From positions 1 through 64,000 of the forward strand of contig WBMV01000118.1 in NCBI GenBank assembly GCA_013396655.1: DNA of 64,000 nt, written 5' to 3'. The position numbers and the translations under genes were made by a program. The notes beneath the pieces are model-generated. The model was not told where the DNA came from. It searched no databases and saw only the letters and a list, made by a program, of their open reading frames with translations. Of this stretch, positions 1 through 13,559 are shown piece by piece. Positions within the stretch are counted from its first letter, which is position 1; every line of letters begins with the position of its first letter. The stretch is from Campylorhamphus procurvoides (lineage: Eukaryota; Chordata; Aves; Passeriformes; Dendrocolaptidae).

Positions 1-19
1 CTCCTGCTAAACTAGGACA
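1..19 (-). mobile_element. 5' tip of a minus-strand LTR, cut by the window edge
   Basis: The first 19 bases read on the minus strand as TGTCCTAGTTTAGCAGGAG. This matches the first 19 bases of the complete LTR at 59691 with one difference (T for C at base 11). It ends in the canonical TG, so the LTR 5' boundary is at position 19 and the rest of the element lies left of the window. Seen directly: the match and the TG terminus. Inferred: the element is of the same family and in opposite orientation to the 59.7 kb copy. Confidence 0.6.
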
Positions 20-309
20 AAGTCTAACAACATTGTAGCTGGTCATTTATAACACTGGTAATGCTGGGAGCCTACTGCTCCACAGCCCTTATGTTAGACT
101 TTTCTCCTTGCTCTTTCTATATGTAGCCTGAGGATGTGATGGCACACTGCACAGATGCTGCCTGAAGTCATTCCCACTGCTGGCAGGTGTTCCAGTGTCC
201 AAAAATTGGGGCATTATAGTGGGTGGAACCGTGCAGCAGCAAAATGATGCTCCTACAGTCCAGTTCCAACCCTCAGTAATTCATCTAGGTTTGCCTGTAT
301 GGACAGTGT
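20..309. other. Unique sequence, nothing recognised
   Basis: Ordinary mixed-composition sequence between the LTR tip and the CA repeat. I see no exon, repeat family or regulatory motif I can support. Confidence 0.5.
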
Positions 310-341
<32 letters not shown>

Positions 342-346
342 GCACG
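310..346. repeat. (CA)n microsatellite
   Basis: About 14 uninterrupted CA units are followed by an imperfect CGCA/CGCACG end. It is likely length-polymorphic. The short reading frame across it (a run of His-Thr) is an artefact of the repeat. Confidence 0.95.
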
Positions 347-3300
347 TCCTCTGACGAATTCAGTGGCCATTTTTCTTTTGATCTCAGTGAAAGCTCAACC
401 AACGTGGTTTATGATTTTATTGATGTCAATGTCTAGAACTCCAACCAGCTTGAAAAATCAGAATGTCTGTGTTCTCTACCATCATTAATAATGGCTTGGT
501 CAAATTGTGGCCTGTCAGCTCTAAGTACACCTGGAGTATGAATTATGGAAATCTCCAGGGAATAAATAGCAAGTATTTCTTGAATAAAAGGAGGCAAAAC
601 TATGGATGGACTTATGTCAAGATTTTAAATCAAGTTGGTTATTTAATAATCTGTTGGTCAGAAGATGTTTGATTGATCTTTATTTTTATGCATACATTCT
701 TTCTTACATTAAGTCTTTTAAATACTGTACAACCATTCTGACTGAAATAGCTTAAGGATAGTAGATCCACTTTTTATAAAGAGGAATGGACTAGGAAGTC
801 TCCAGAGTATTCTCTGTTGTGTTTATATAATTTTGTGTCTTTTGGGGCAGATGAAAATACTGCACTTGCATTTTTCAGAGTGCAAATTACAGTTTTATTG
901 TCACCTAAGGTAATGAGTGGCTGAACTTTTCCTACAGCAGGGGAAACAACAATTCTGTATCCATGATTCTGCTCTGTAACCCCATGTTTTGCAGCTCTGT
1001 TTTCTCTTGTACATTGATCTGCATATTTTTGATAATTTTGCTGCATAATCCATGTCAGCTGTGCTAGGTACCTCTAAAGCCAACCTCCTACTGTATTTCA
1101 CACAGTGAACGGAACAGGGATGTTACTCTTGGCATCAGGCTGTGGCACACATTTGGGATAAAGAAGCTCAAAGACCAGTCAGACAGTCAAAATAGAGGCT
1201 GAAACAAACAAATATAGCAGTCCACAGTTGGTTTGCTGGCATATTATTTATTTTTTTAATCACTGCTGATAGTAAAATTCTTTCCAAGAAGTCATTCAAA
1301 TTTGATATTATTTCTCTTTGAAGCTGTGGTTCATTAAAGCCTATTTTGTTATTAGCATTAAGGTTCCCCACTCAGGCTCCAGGCTCCAGACTCCAGGTCA
1401 GGCACAAGCAGTTTAATAAGATTCAGATGGTATACAAGCTATCAAGAGGTATAAAATTCTTCAGACTTTCAATAACAGCTCCTGTTCCTGGCAGACCATA
1501 ATATCAGCAAACTCCAGTTCCTCCTTCTGTTTACTGTAGATAGTTCTGATTTACAGCGAAATTGAAATTACACAGGAAATCAAAATATTCAGACTTAAAG
1601 GTATGTGACAGAGAGGCTCTTTTACTCTTCCAAAACTATTTCATTTTTCTGGGGAATGAGGGCATTTTTCAGTGTTTATCACACTAAAAATCTCACATGG
1701 AAAAAAATACGTGATGGGGAAAAAACAACATAAAAATGTACTAATCCTCACTGTAAGAACAGCAGTGCACGTGGTTTAAAGACTTATTATTGTAGAGAAT
1801 TGTTGCTTTAAACATTGCTTCTGGTGTTTAACATGGAAAAGCACAAGGCAGGAAAAGGAGTCCTGGATAGAAACACCTGCAAATATACTAGCTCATCAAT
1901 AACTTCTTATTTAAGCTCTGGTTGGAATTTTTGCATAGAAGTGAGGGTAAATTCCTAAGCAGTTGCTAACCCTCCACCTAGGGTTGCAAATTTCCACGCT
2001 GAGCAGTATTCACATAGATGAAAAGTTAGTTTTTGCACACATATTTGCATGTAGGTAGATATATATGTATATGACACACCTATGTCTGTTTTACTTGCAG
2101 AATGCAGAATTAAAAAAAGAAACTGGATTTGTATTAATATTCATAGGCTTCTATATTTTGTTGTTCACAGAAGATCTGGTACTTTTGGCTAGAAGATCTG
2201 CCATCCTGGTAATGAATTTACAGCCTGGAAATGAGCTAACTTCACCACATACTTATCTCCCATTTAGTTTGCTAGTGTTATTGGCAAATTGCACGAATGT
2301 ACGAGCTTCCCTTTCATTCTGAGGGAAATGGAAAAACTTAAAAGATGTTCAATGTTTTTGTGTGAAATGTAGATACCAGTGAGGTTGATAAAAGCTTCAG
2401 CAACAAGAAGAAAAGAATGAAAGCTGAAAGAAATTATGTGTTCTTTCATACTCTTTCAACTGTATTTTTGGACCACTGCGATTAGAAGGAAATTATATTC
2501 TGATGCATATATTTGGGACAACCAGACAGACATCCCCTTTAACAAAGCACACTGTCCCTGGACATGGTAAAAGAAACATGTTCTCATTTTGGAGCTGCTC
2601 TCAAACTCCCTAATTAATTCTACAACTCATATTCATAATTACCCTTATCATCTCTTTTTTTAATAATGAGTTTAAATTCCACAGAAACCTGGCTTCTTTT
2701 CCTCCCTCTGTCTCCACACAGAAAAGCTGTTGAATAAGCACAATGTATTTCTTATCTTTCAGGAACTCAGGCTGGTTCACAACGTAAGTGGCTAAGCTGA
2801 AAGATTTAATTAATCTTGTTCATTAAAATTCAAATAATTATAAAGTCAGAGATGTTAACTTTTTGGTTATTACAATACAGCTGGCAAACAGAGACTATTG
2901 CAACAACTGGGAGACTTAAAAACTCATCTTTGGTGGCCAGGTAATTTTATTTAAGTGTTTAACAGGAATTTAAATTAATACTTCTGAGAAATCTGCTTTA
3001 TGAAATTACTATTATGATTAATTGATTTAAATGTAGTTTATACAATCTCATGATATTTCATATGACATACATGTAGGGATTATTTCAAGCGCCTGTGGGT
3101 GTGTTCCTTGCTGTGTTTAAGTTCTAGATACAGTTTAGTGTAGAGAGGAATAACCCACGACCCCTTTAATCTCTGATTCTTCAATTTTAATGGGAAACTG
3201 TACTTAAATATACAATATGGGTGGGACTCCTTGAAACATTGTACTCAGGAGACAGGGTAGAGGTGGGTTTATAACCTTTGTTAAGGCATTTTTGATTCCT

Positions 3301-5248
3301 TTTTCAAACTCATTTATCTCTGAAATCTCTCCATGAAATATTTTCCTTCTCTAACTGTATTTGAATTCTCAGATGAAAACTTAGGATGTTTCCTAGAATA
3401 ACCACTAAAAAGTCAAGTGTATGGTTTGCTCTAAAGCTTGGCACTGCCACACTGAAAGATGAAATATTTCTGCCAAGGCATTTACTCTATGGTATATTTT
3501 TACCTGCTGGTGCTACTGGTCAGAAATAATCAGAGTGGATACAGATTTACCAGTCATAAAATGAATGTCTCTCCTTTGGGAAATTCCCAGGACCTTCAGC
3601 AGTGTTCATTTACTGCTTTAATTGCACTTTTTCCTCAGTTATATGCCAGAAAACAGTCTCAACTCCTACAAGACTTGAAGAATTGTGGGAATAAATGAGG
3701 CAAAGGGAAACTATAGCACAGCCAGCCTGGTCCCGTTTATCAGCCAGATTTCAACTTTCAACCTTCTTTGAAAGAAAGAAACAAAAAATTTGATGGACCA
3801 CCACATGCCGCCATTACTCCATACAGATGCATCCCACTGCAGTCCAGTGTGGTTGAGGATGAGTTATCTGGGTGGTGAGGATATGAAGACTGTTTGGACA
3901 AAGGAATGGAAGTTATCTTGCCAATCTGATGCTTTTTCATATGATGAGAGATAACAGAAATGCTTCTAAGACAAAGGGCTATTGTCTGAATCTGACCATG
4001 AAAGACATGAAACACTGCTGTGTACTTTGAGAGCTGAAGGTACTTACTCTCAGTCAAGTAATAACTTCTAGCAATGTGTGCAAGGACAGTAAGAAAAGAA
4101 TTTGAGGGCAACTAGACAGGAAATTCCTAGCACCATCTTGACACCCCTTGTAAATGAATAGCACTTTTCAGCTTTTATATTAAGTGATTAGAAAGAGTTA
4201 AATAAGCATGATGGCCGTGAAAATTTCATAGTCATTAATGTTTTCTACTCCTTCTGTATGGAATGCCCTTGTGATAGAAGAGAAAGAACAAACATCAAAA
4301 GTACCTTTTAACTTCACAATTCTTTATAAATTTCTTTAAACTTATAGGCTATAATACTGGCTTTCAAACTTCAAAGAATGCAGGAAGATCAGGGTCACTC
4401 AGAAAATGATTTCTTACAGTTTAATAAAATATGCATGCGAATTGTATGACCTGCCAGAGAAATTATTTATGTGTTAAAGTAATGTTGTAACATTAATTAT
4501 ACACTTTAATTTCTTCCTTAGTAGCTTCTTTACCAGTAAGAACAGTACTGGTTCTAAATTGGTGTTGAAACATATGTTGTATCACCAAAGCTTTAATTAT
4601 TTCCACACTCAATTGCTTTGTTGCCTCTACAAGATAACAATCAATTTTTTTCCCTTTTTCATTCTTAGTATTTTGGTAAAATGGAAACAACTGAGATCTT
4701 TTACTTTTATCTCAGAGGACTCATGATGGACATTTTCCCTCTCACTCTTCCAGTGTCATTGTCTATATGTACTGCACTTATTAATAGGTACAGAAATACC
4801 TATTGCATACTTTTGAGCATGAATTACACAGTTTTTCTTTATGGCCACTATTGTAAAGTACTTAATCCCATAGGACTGGTTCCCTGAAATTTCTTTCCTT
4901 AGGGGATTTCCTACCTCTTTTTCTATGGTATACATGTGATTAAAATCAAGTACATGCTAGCACAAGGACATATATGAAGTCTAATATTCTGACTTACTAT
5001 TCACATAAAGTTCTTAATAGATGCAGAAAAGTTCTATATAACTTATTTCAACAATGCCCTGTAGTAACTCTGTAGTTCAACTCTAAATTGCCTGGTGGCA
5101 GTGAGAAAAAAATTGGTTTCTTCTCTCAACAAACTTTCTCTATGGTCTTTGCAAAGCAACTGCTTGTGTTTTAGTCTTCTCAAATGTAAATCCAAGGCCT
5201 AATTTCATTAAAATGATTTGAAACAATTCAGGGGAAAGTACTATTTTA
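347..5248. other. AT-rich unique sequence, no gene seen
   Basis: Reading frames in this stretch are short, frequently overlapped on the other strand, and show no domain, conserved motif or paired splice sites. Isolated acceptor-like strings occur, such as the polypyrimidine-CAG near 2098, but without a convincing downstream exon. I cannot assign any repeat family here. Confidence 0.5.
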
Positions 5249-5272
5249 CAAATATTTTTATAAAAATATTTG
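5249..5272. repeat. Perfect 24-bp AT-rich palindrome
   Basis: The arms CAAATATTTTTA and TAAAAATATTTG are exact reverse complements with no loop. The flanking bases do not extend the pairing. It can form a short cruciform or hairpin. No function can be read from the sequence. Confidence 0.9.
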
Positions 5273-8200
5273 CTTTTATCTATATTCATTGTTTTAACTT
5301 CTTACATTTCCTTCATTACTCTTACGTTCTTGTGCTATGACCCAAGGTAAATTAAGCAGACTAAATAAGAACCCATTTGGCATTGTTGGTATTATTCATT
5401 GCGTTATATTCATCTCTCTTAGTTTCCTTAAATAAATATTCCTTGTCTCTTTTATCTTCTAAAATGTCTACCTTCTAGTGTTTCAGAAATTTTCTTAGTG
5501 ACAATGCTCTCGGGGTTATTATTTTTTATAAAATTATTGATTTTTTTCTGTCAATGTCAAATGGTTCCCAGCTATATTTCTTATACTGTCACAGAATAAT
5601 TGAAACCCATAGAACACTAATGGCTAATATGTTTTCTCTGGCTACCATGCCACCTTTCTTGTATTTTATCTTGACCTCAATGTTATGTCATGGAAGTGAT
5701 TTCCCAGTTACTCCACATTCAGTCAGTCTGCACCATCTTTGTGGCACTCAATGACATCATAATGTCTCATGAGGCTTTTTTGTCATGAACATGCAGAACT
5801 TGGAGCTCAAATTGACTTCACAAATCTCCTAATAAACACTTACACATAACTAATTTTTGGGCTGTGCTGGATTTTACTCAGTATCCTCTGCATCTAAAAT
5901 TAGTATATATTGCTATACTTTTGAGTCACCCAGAGCTGTGCTGTTGTTTGGCTCGAGACATGGATTGGGGCCTGTGTTTATTCGAATAGTGCAAAAAATT
6001 GAATTCCAGAAGTTAACTGGTAAAAAGTGTATTGGGATTGTTACAAAAGTCATGGAGGAACCATAAGGAGACACAAATAACACATGTAACAGAAAAAGCA
6101 TTTAACTTGAGCTTTTCCCTGAGGCACAAATGAACCAAATATAAAACCTTTTTGAGGTTAGGAATAGGGTTTAATTATATGTTTTCTCACATGTTGGCAC
6201 TTTTTGGAATCTGTGGGAGAAAAAGTGGAATTATGAAAATACCACAAGTATGTTTTAGGGAGTGCTGGCTTAAAGGAAATGAAGAAATACTGGAAACCAA
6301 AGAAAGACATTTTTTCCTGACATTTCCTACAATCAGCATTCTGGGACACTTCAGATGAATTTCCAGAAGTTTTGGGGGCATGTCCAGGTTTTGCAGTTCT
6401 CCTTCAAAATGTACTGAACGACCAAACTTTTTTGCAATTCACTTGCAGCAGCTAGTATGTTTCCATTCATTACCAATGTTATGATATTTGCTTCTTCACT
6501 CATTCATGTCCTATTCATAGAAATACATTCAGATTCTTTATAATACAGTCCATTGGGTTAGAATGCTTACTTCTGTCTAAAAGATTTTTGATCATTTGGG
6601 TGTAGGATTAGCATGGTGGAATCCTGAGCTCTAAACCTAATGAAGAACGTAATGAAGAACCCAGAGAGGCAGGACATGAATGACAGGGATTGAGGAAAGA
6701 TAAGAGCATCATGGCTATCTGCTTGTTTATTTTAACTTATCACATTTTCTAATCAAAAAACCTTCTCATTCTTAAAGATGTAACTCTCTCTAGGAATCTG
6801 CAATGCACAGTCAGTTAGCTGTCCTCCTCCCTCTCCTCTTTGTTTGCCCACTCCAGCATAGTCCCCTCCCCACAGTTCCATTGCCACCCCAGAACTGCAC
6901 GTTGACCCTGTGTCTTCATGGCTCTCCTGCCAAGTGGCTGCCTGCCTCTGCCCTGTGCCACTCTGCTCTCAAATGTTGTTAGCTTGGCTCACACTGACAT
7001 CACGCCTACAGTATGGATTTCTCAAAAAGAAGTTAATTCTGCTCCTCTCACAGGTGACTGGGTTTCTTTTGTCATCCTGTCCTGATACAACTTTGTTAGA
7101 GGGAGTTAGGCTGGAAGAAGACTGTTAAGCATGGCCTAGTGCTGGGATGACAAGTGGAACACAGGAGGAACAGTAACCTACAAGAGGTATGCTGCATCCA
7201 CAGAGACCATGAGCATCACCCAAACCCAGGCTTAAGTTTCACCTCTTTACAAGTTCCTCCACAGTTCATGGTCCCTCTTCATGTCCCAGATAATCCCCTT
7301 CAACAAGCACTTGTCTGGGTATATTATGGATGATTGGCACATAAGGGCAGCCTCAAACTTTTGTTCATTAAACTCACAATTCCTCTCATCAGCCCCTGAA
7401 TTATTCAGACTGCCTCAGACTTCAAGTTGTTGTGTTATTTAAGATAGCACTGATGCTCACACATGCCACAACCTTGCTCTAAATTTTCAAGTGTGCTATG
7501 ATCATAGATCCATGATCATTCCCATAGCATGTTGAACCTTTTCACATGGTCAGATACTTGTTAACAAGAAAATTTTACCTATCTGACCTAAGCAGAGGCC
7601 TATTTCTTGTGAACCTACTTTGTTTTCCACTAGGAATAAAAACCAAATCAGTACTGCTATTCTGTTTCATTGACTTTCCTGATCAAATCAGTCCATTGAT
7701 TGAGAGGACTGTCTGGTTATATTTACATACAACATGTTTCTTTCCTATTCCTCATTATACATATGTAATTATTTCTACATTGCATTCCCAGAAGTGAGTG
7801 ACAGCATGCAGATACCAGAGATGTTATTCTACTGCCAGCTAATGCTCTGAGAAGTGTATGGTATTAGTAAGGACCCTGTTTCCTTGGTTACACTTAGCAA
7901 ATCTGCATGCCAGCATGGTGCTATTCATCATGAGAGACATCGCAGACCAGTCCATGGAGAAAGGGTTTTGGAAGCGAATAACCTTTGCATTCTTAGCTTC
8001 TGCTTTGAATATACAGATGAGGAAAAAATAGTTGCCAACACATGCAGAGTAGGGGATAGGCAGGCTGAGAATCTGAGTCCTGGAAGCCTTTGGGAATGAA
8101 ATTGTGTCTTTTGTAAGACTGGGCAAAGTATCTGTGAGTGTAGGAGCAGTTCATATATTTAACTTTAGTGCTGTTCATGAATGACCATGATATAATTAGA

Positions 8201-10574
8201 AGCTCTCGTGCCCTGGCTGCTGTCTCTGGTTATGCATTGTTACAGGGAGAGACAGGACTCTGCTGTTGCATTCTCACCCAGTATTCTCAGGACATGAGGT
8301 ATTAGGGAGATTATTTTCCCTAGGTGTGTAAAAGTAATGGATTGAGTGTAAGCCAACCTGGCCACAGAGGCCAAACTAGTGAAGGCAGACCAACAGAGAT
8401 AATCCTTTAAACTAAAACTCCTCCTCTCAGACAGCCTATGGTGAAAATATCACATGTCTTCTTGCAGGCATGTGTGCCTGACCTGGACAGGATCAGTTGT
8501 GTCCTAGGAGGCCAAGCTTGTCCTATATTCCCTAGACATTGTGGACAGATGGTGTCTCATCCCTGCAATAATCACTTGAAGTGGAATTCTCCCCTGAATG
8601 TTCCCAATCTGTGTCAGTCTATACAAATTCACCTACAGGTCCAGTCCTAGCTGAGTTTCAGTGAACAGTGCAAAGCCAAGACAAAGCATTTATTTAATTT
8701 ATCTTTTCAGAACTTTTTTATTGGTGACTTACAGCCAGTGAGCCTGACAGTCACTGAATAAAAGCTCTGCTAAATTTTAAACTGCACAAGGCCAAAGAGG
8801 GTACTACCGTGCCTGGAACTGGATGAGGATTCAGAGAAGTGCTGAGTGGCAAGCAATATAATACATATCTGGATTTCCAAATCAGGAAAAATGTAAATGC
8901 AGTTCCCAGTAACACATTAGAAATGGTTTGAACAGTAAGTTATTGATCCAGATGTATGCAACAGAAGACAACATAAGCTGCAAGTTTATTAAAATGATGC
9001 ACCAGTTATTTTCCAAGTTGCTCCAGGATATGAGTTCACTGAGTTCCCAACAGTTGTACTGCAGACAGTTCTATGTGTAGGGCCCCTCTCCATCTCCAAA
9101 TCCTGTGCTGGGGCACTGAACTCCAGTTGGAGCAGTGTGTTAATCTAAATGTCTCTGTGAAGTGCTGTAATGGGAGTGTCACACTTTGAAATCTAATGCC
9201 CTTACTGCGCACTTGGGGTGCTAAAAGAAAGACTGGAAGACCTGAGGGGACTATATAGACTTAGTGGGAAAGGTACCTTCCTGATCCCCCAAAGCAACAT
9301 CCTCCAGACTTCCCTCTCCTTGAAGGAAGAAAGAGGTCACTTCTAGACATGCAAATGTTTAAATTACCAAAGGAAGGATAAAAGCAGGCCAGCTCCCCTC
9401 TACCTCAAACTGGCTAATAGGAAGTATGAATTTTTACCTGTGTCCTTTGTGAAGGGCTCTCCTGCCCCTCGGTCTTCACCTGACTGAGCCTGATTTAATC
9501 TTGGCACTTAATGAAATGGGGAGAGGGGTTTTGAGATAAGCTCTTTCAGAACAGTAGTTAAAGGTTTTAGTCTGGGAAGAGTGAAATGTTTTTCTGTTTT
9601 ACAAAGGAGATTCTTATCAGTGTAGAAATTAATTACCTTTCTTAAAGTTTTGATATTTTTTCTCACACTGCAAATTAAGATATGGGGAGGTTTATTGTTA
9701 ATGCATAAAGGCGCAGTGGTTTTTTGGCCAGGGTTTTCTTTTTTTGAGGTGCCCTTCAAACTGTCACTAAGAACATCAAACACCAGGCTGAGGTATCAAA
9801 TTTGAATTGCAAAGAAACTAATTTTAAGGTATAGAAACATTTTCAGTCCTGGCATTTGGCTGATCTGTGGAGTTGCATTGGCAGGTGGCTTGAATGAGTG
9901 CTGCTTCAAGCAGCAGTAGCTGTGGGCATAGGGGCATCCAGCTGTGAGAACAGATCTGCATGGCACAGTAATGATAACTGGTACTCAGGGAAGTCTCTTT
10001 ATCTCGAAGAATCCCTAAGCAATTTATGGCTGGTGAGGACCACAGCTGGGTGTACTGTAACCAAGATATTGATACTGTTTCTGTCTCTGCTGAGGGCTCA
10101 TCCATCCGGTCCAGGTTATTCCTTCTGGCTCTGTCCCTCATTGGGTGCTAGACATCTTGCTTCCCTAGCAGTACTTTCTTCCTTATTACATGTCTTTTGT
10201 TTCCTAGGTTAGTCAGACAAGGAGCCAAGATCCTAAATCCCAGCTGTGTACAAATTTGCAGGGGTCAGAGCTAAACTTTAACTGCTTGTGGTAATCACCA
10301 GCCTGAAATCATAAGGGAGACCTTCAGACCCTGATGAGGCACACTTTAATTTTAAAAAATGTGGTCGTTTTATTTTCTGCTTCTATTTTGTTTCTGGTTT
10401 CAAGATCTTCTTTGTGAACTTGGGAGCTTTTGTCATTATAAAGGAAAGTGGAAATTGTCATGTAATCTCCAGATGCTAGAAGAGAATGTCGTGTCTGCTA
10501 CAGGATGATTCTTGATAAAATCATGAGAGTAGGCAGCTGGATACAGGGGCCTATGGAATTATTTTAATAATAAC
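5273..10574. other. Unique sequence, no gene seen
   Basis: Mostly AT-rich, with somewhat GC- and pyrimidine-richer patches at 6815-6980 and 9040-9330. The reading frames (up to about 105 codons near 9.8-10.2 kb, on both strands) show nothing recognisable. At 6640-6660 there is a small tandem duplication of TAATGAAGAAC. No repeat family can be supported. Confidence 0.5.
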
Positions 10575-10640
10575 AGAGTTTAAAGGTTCCTGGCAGACCC
10601 CCTGTGTTAGGCACTGTAATACCCAAAGAATTTAAAGCCA
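10575..10640 (+). mobile_element. Possible ancient CORE-SINE (MIR-like) relic
   Basis: The stretch around GTGTTAGGCACTGTAATAC, followed by CCCAAAGAATTTAAA, resembles the 'TGTGCTAGGCACTGTACAAAC ... CCCAAAGAGCTTACA' pattern of old MIR-like SINEs in reptile and bird genomes. The resemblance is from memory and short. A profile search with CORE-SINE models would decide it. Confidence 0.35.
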
Positions 10641-11198
10641 TATATATTCTGCTTTATAGTATCTCAGTTCTTTCCCTTTTTGATAAACAAAAATTATCAT
10701 TTGGGCATGAATGTAAATTCCATACCAAGGAAAAAAATAAGCTTGGCTTTCTGAATTCAAGCCCTGTTCTTCCTGGGCCAAGGCAAGAAGGGAAAAATGA
10801 AAGCTTGAAGGATTCCAGCAAATCTCCTGGATTCAAAGAGTCGTTTGTTGTTGAGTTTGTTGTTCAAAATTCTGTATCAATACATACCTTAGTGTTCTCG
10901 ACATCTGGGCTAAGGAGCTATTTAAAGGCCTTGACTTAAGCCAAATATACTGAATTAAATGCAGAAAGCACAGTTCACATCTTTTAATTTTTTTGTTTCT
11001 GGCCAAACGAATCTTTAGTTCCTGACTGATGGCCCTGCTGTGAAGCCATTTGCTTAGCTGAGTACAGGATTCTTGGGGCTGGACATGTGTGTGTGCATTA
11101 CACATGACACATTACACTAGTGCTCTGCACTCTTACCCATTCATATGCGACATTGTTGGTGTGCTCATAATGGAATTTGTACCCTCAGAGTTGCATGG
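10641..11198. other. Unique sequence, nothing recognised
   Basis: A 111-codon plus-strand frame (10604-10939) overlaps a 60-codon minus-strand frame. It has no recognisable domain and is most simply chance. Confidence 0.5.
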
Positions 11199-11289
11199 AA
11201 GAGAAAGAGAGAAGGAGAGAAAAAAAGGGTATGTGAAAATATGGGAAAGGGGGCTGAAGAGGTGTGTGTGTGTGTGCATGTGTGTGTGA
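11199..11289. repeat. Purine tract followed by (GT)n microsatellite
   Basis: A GAGAAAGAGAGAAGG-type purine run (11199-11228) is followed by interrupted GT repeats (11261-11288, broken by GCAT). Simple sequence only. Confidence 0.85.
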
Positions 11290-11449
11290 CATGACAGCTC
11301 ATGCACCTCTATGAATATGGACTATGGTTTGTAAGGAATGCTCTTGACAGTCAGTGGGAGGTATTGACACTAAAAAGACAAAAATACTTTTATTAAAATT
11401 ACATGCTAGAATGAGGAGTTCTGGAGGCAGAAATCAAAATTCTGTGAAG

Positions 11450-11903
11450 TCTTAGTCCATCAACAACCCTCCCTTTTAAATTTAGAGAACAGAACTTTAA
11501 TTAGGAAAAATATATGTAAAGAAAGAGATAACAGTTCTTAACCACAACACATATATATATATATACAACAGTCTACAACAAAACCCCTCCACCCCCAAAT
11601 GACAAGGCAAAACAGTCTAAAAGGTCCTCTTGGCTACTCCCCAAAAAGGGAAATGCGATCATATCCATGGACAGCAGGTGGTGCTGTCGCGCCCGGCCAG
11701 CTGGGCTCTCCCCTCAGGCGAGGTGGCAGGCAATTCCCAGGTTAGTTCCTGTGAGAGAAAAGTGGAAAGCAAAGCAGCAACAATCCTGTCTCCGCAGGGG
11801 CAGGGAAACCGGAGCTTTCTCCCACCTCTTTTTCCCTCATGGCAATCCTTGTGGTGGTTATGAATGCTCACAGATGAAAACAGTTGAGTTGAGAAGGGAA
11901 AAN
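11450..11903 (-). mobile_element. Partial LTR of an endogenous retrovirus, minus strand
   Basis: Read on the minus strand, this is almost the same sequence as 60187-60610. It includes the block ending in the polyadenylation signal ATTAAA, a short TA run, and the end of the LTR. By eye the two differ at six single bases and a few small indels over roughly 430 bp, so the copy is young. The upstream half of the LTR (U3 and promoter) is missing: similarity stops at the ambiguous base N at 11903. Its last bases after the GGGAGGG string also differ from the 60 kb copy and run into GGACTAAGAC, probably its own terminus. The frames on both strands at 11630-11915 are by-products of the LTR, not genes. 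Confidence 0.85.
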
Positions 11904-13559
11904 GACACATCTTAAGAGTTGCAGCCCGCCTTTAAGAAATACATTTTCATGTACCATTTCATGTTCCTTTTAAAAATGCAGCAAGGAGCACAGTTACTTT
12001 GGGCTGAAATTAGTTTACATAAATGAAGTATGCCCAAGTTAGCTCTTCCCCTTTCTCCCATAGAGGCAGCAGAGAGCTGTTCATCTTTTTATCCTTGCAA
12101 CTCATCCATTTCTGGAATATACAGAGAGTAAAACAAATTTAATGACTGAAAGTTCTCTATGCATGTTTATCTGTATGTCCTAACTTATGCTGACTTCACT
12201 GAGTCACAGAAAATTGGAAACTGAAAAGTATATAATAGGGATGGATGTAATGCTCTGAGTTGTCCTTAAATTTTACATTAAGATCTAATTTTGGATCCAA
12301 TCACAGAGGGTAATGGGCAACTGGACTTTTGATATGACCTGGTATGGCCATTCCTGGGTGATATTAAGATACAGATAAAATACCTGGGGAAAAGGCTTTA
12401 AATCAAAATAAGAAATCATAATATATACAGCTTGTTCAGTACACACATAAAACAGTCTTGTAACCAACAAGCCTGTGCCAGCAGTGAGAAAGATCTGAGC
12501 AACGTGGAAAGTGTGTGTATATCTGTGAATGCATATCTGTTCTCAAGGGAGAGACAAGTACCAAATTAAAGCAAATCTTTTTCAGAGCCTGTTAGAACCC
12601 AGTTTTTCATGAAGGTCTGAGCCTTAAATCAGTCAAATTAATTAAAAAATGACTACTTTGAGATATCAAGAAGTTGGGTAAATCTCCAATGGCTTCATTT
12701 TCACTTCAGCACACTGAAAAGTGACTTCTTAATGGATGGCATCCTGACAAACAAACAGGTGCTCGGGGATGAAGGCCTTTACAAACCATCTTGATTTAAA
12801 CTTTAGATTAAGTAGAAAAAGATGGAGAAAAGTGCTTTTTTTTTGTGTGAAGCAAAAAAAAAATAAAGGAGACTGTTAATTGCATGCAAACCTTCTGGAG
12901 TGATAAATATCTGCTACAAGGTTGTTTTATTCTGGATAGGAGTCTGAACACTTAAACCAGGAACACACATTTTTCTTGTTAAATTCACAGAATTCAACAT
13001 CTCTCTTCTACTGCAAGAAACACAAGTATTTATGTTTCCCATTAAAAAATAGGCTGTTTGGGCTCCCATACATTTGAGAAAAAGTTTCTGCCTTGGTTTC
13101 CTTTAACTAAGTTCATACAACAGTCCTGTTCTCTGCCCCTGTGTTTTACCAGCTCTCAGGCAGGCAGTAGCAAATCCCATTTCTAATCAGGTCTCTGAGA
13201 GAGCCCATTTGTTTGCTTGGTTTGTGATTAGGCTGAGGTGCTCAGCTAAAAACTTGGCTCTTTTTGCTGGATCAGATTTTGCAAGGTGCCTGTGTTTCTA
13301 CAAGTCTCTTGCAAGCTTTCTGGGAAACTGGCAGCCATTAAGTTTGGGCACGAGCTTGATGAAAGGAAATGTCCTGGATTAACATGGCAGGAATAAAATT
13401 CAAGACTATTTGAATGAAATACGAAGTTAACGCAGTTAAAACATAAATAAATTAGATTACTCCCCCCCTCTCCTCCCCCATTTTTTCTTAAAGTTTCACC
13501 ACATTTTCTTTGGGACATTTTCTTCATGTATCATCAACAGAATTTGAGGGAGCTGAGAA
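11904..13559. other. Unique AT-rich sequence, no gene seen
   Basis: Contains a T9 ... A10 pair of homopolymers at about 12837-12864 and no recognisable exon. The frame at 13246-13527 (minus) is short and compositionally biased. Confidence 0.5.

Noticed and set aside
2088..2322. Polypyrimidine-CAG before an open frame, possible exon
   Set aside because: The frame has a biased, Leu-rich composition and no recognisable protein. No clear donor site or linked exon follows.
8008..8090. ACAGATGAGGAAAA followed by GAATCTGAGTCCTGG, similar in spirit to a MIR element
   Set aside because: Only two short pieces fit, and the sequence between them does not follow the MIR pattern. Too weak to list as a repeat.
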